This document shows, one piece after another, positions 6,327-6,680 of a stretch of 6,680 nt of DNA. The DNA comes from Lentzea aerocolonigenes (GTDB lineage Bacteria; Actinomycetota; Actinomycetes; Mycobacteriales; Pseudonocardiaceae), in the NCBI RefSeq assembly GCF_000955955.1, contig NZ_JYJG01000218.1, positions 1-6,680 on the forward strand. Direction: 5' to 3'. A program made the position numbers and the translations under genes. The notes under the pieces were generated by a model. The model did no database searches, was not told the origin of the DNA, and worked only from the letters and a program-made list of their open reading frames with translations. The stretch's first letter is position 1. Each line of letters starts with the position of its first letter.

Positions 6327-6332
6327 AGTCTA
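6327..6332 (-). promoter_or_regulatory. -10 box of polA, implying a leaderless or near-leaderless transcript
   Basis: The minus strand reads TAGACT at 6332-6327, a good TANNNT actinomycete -10 hexamer. Seven bases on is position 6320, next to the GTG at 6319. No Shine-Dalgarno-like sequence lies between box and start codon. No good -35 hexamer is seen 16-19 bases upstream, where the minus strand reads around GCAAAACTGTCA. Confidence 0.5.
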
Positions 6333-6336
6333 GGGT
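6331..6336 (+). promoter_or_regulatory. Possible -10 box of the thioesterase gene, overlapping the polA -10
   Basis: The plus strand reads TAGGGT, a fair TANNNT box sharing the bases TA (6331-6332) with the polA -10 on the other strand. Transcription would begin near 6343, giving a leader of about 32 bases that includes the GGAG ribosome site. The corresponding -35 position (about 6308-6313, TGAGTT) is poor. Confidence 0.3.
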
Positions 6337-6374
6337 GGGGGTCTGACAGTTTTGCTTGAGCCCTTGGAGCCTGC

Positions 6375-6680
6375 GTGACCCCCGACCTGCCAGTGGAGTT
6401 CGCCGACGAGCAGTTGCACGTCCGGATGGGCATCGAAATCACCCAATGGGATGTCCAGGAGATGATCGGCACCATGCCGGTCAAGGGCAACCGCCAGCCG
6501 TTCGGCCTGCTTCACGGCGGTGCGAACGCGGTGCTGGCCGAGCAGTTGGGCTCCCTCGGGTCCGCGATGCACGCGCACCAGTTCGGCTCGATCGCGGTGG
6601 GACTGGAACTGTCCTGCACCCACCACCGCGCCGCGCGCGAGGGCACCGTCACCGGCGTGGCCCGCCCCATCCACCTCGGC
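6375..6680 (+). CDS. PaaI/EntH-type hotdog-fold acyl-CoA thioesterase, 3' end cut by the window
   Basis: The first 102 codons are present and the frame is open to the window edge; the full family length is about 130-150 aa. Members hydrolyse acyl- or aroyl-CoA thioesters in the cytoplasm as tetramers. The diagnostic block is QPFGLLHGGANAVLAEQLGS (41-60): the HGG turn (47-49) starts the central hotdog helix, and E56 occupies the place of the catalytic acid. In the EntH/MenI branch this is Glu; in E. coli PaaI it is Asp. So the EntH/MenI branch is more likely than true phenylacetate PaaI. VGLELSCTHHRAAREGTVTGVARPIHLG (from 75) matches the strands after the helix, where these enzymes usually have an N-H pair; here it is T-H-H. 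GTG 6375 is preceded by GGAG (6366-6369) at 5 bases, a good site. Divergent from polA with a 55-base gap. The substrate cannot be named; a MenI role in menaquinone synthesis is possible but unsupported by the neighbours. Confidence 0.88.
   Translation, partial: MTPDLPVEFADEQLHVRMGIEITQWDVQEMIGTMPVKGNRQPFGLLHGGANAVLAEQLGSLGSAMHAHQFGSIAVGLELSCTHHRAAREGTVTGVARPIHLG

Noticed and set aside
6320..6490. N-terminal extension of polA by 57 residues to an upstream ATG
   Set aside because: The extra residues have no similarity to PolA, the conserved 5' nuclease start comes right after GTG 6319, and the extension would cross the -10 box and the thioesterase gene.

Overview
The window looks like chromosomal DNA from a high-GC actinomycete, most likely Pseudonocardiales (Amycolatopsis/Lentzea/Saccharothrix type). 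The grounds are the strong G/C third-position bias, GTG starts, TANNNT-type -10 boxes, a glycosyltransferase of the glycopeptide-antibiotic type, and an actinobacterial-style DNA polymerase I with no proofreading residues. The taxon is inference; no rRNA or other marker is present.

Layout from left to right. (1) At 24-1067 on the minus strand is a short, membrane-anchored Hsp70/actin-fold ATPase without a substrate-binding domain. (2) At 1126-2283 on the minus strand, immediately upstream of it, is a GT1-family glycosyltransferase. The two genes are co-directional with a 58-base gap and are probably one transcription unit. (3) At 2284-2388 is a divergent intergenic region with a good -35/-10 pair for the rightward gene. 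A 21-base dyad (2329-2349) and a 9-bp inverted repeat (arms 2346-2354 and 2380-2388) overlap that promoter and abut the start codon. (4) At 2389-3570 on the plus strand is an unrecognised 393-residue protein containing four copies of a degenerate, gapless ~22-residue motif. (5) At 3571-3643 is a convergent gap with a hairpin. (6) At 3644-6319 on the minus strand is polA, DNA polymerase I (891 aa), apparently translated from a leaderless or nearly leaderless GTG. (7) At 6375-6680 on the plus strand, divergent from polA, is the start of a PaaI/EntH-type hotdog thioesterase cut off by the window end.

polA and the thioesterase share a 55-base divergent promoter region and look like housekeeping genes. 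The left half looks accessory: the glycosyltransferase/Hsp70-like pair and the divergent repeat protein share a palindrome-rich control region and could be co-regulated, but no common pathway can be read from the sequence. The best candidates for something undescribed are the repeat protein with its palindromic promoter and the minimal membrane-tethered Hsp70-like ATPase paired with a glycosyltransferase. There are no RNA genes, CRISPR arrays, transposons or phage genes that I can support.
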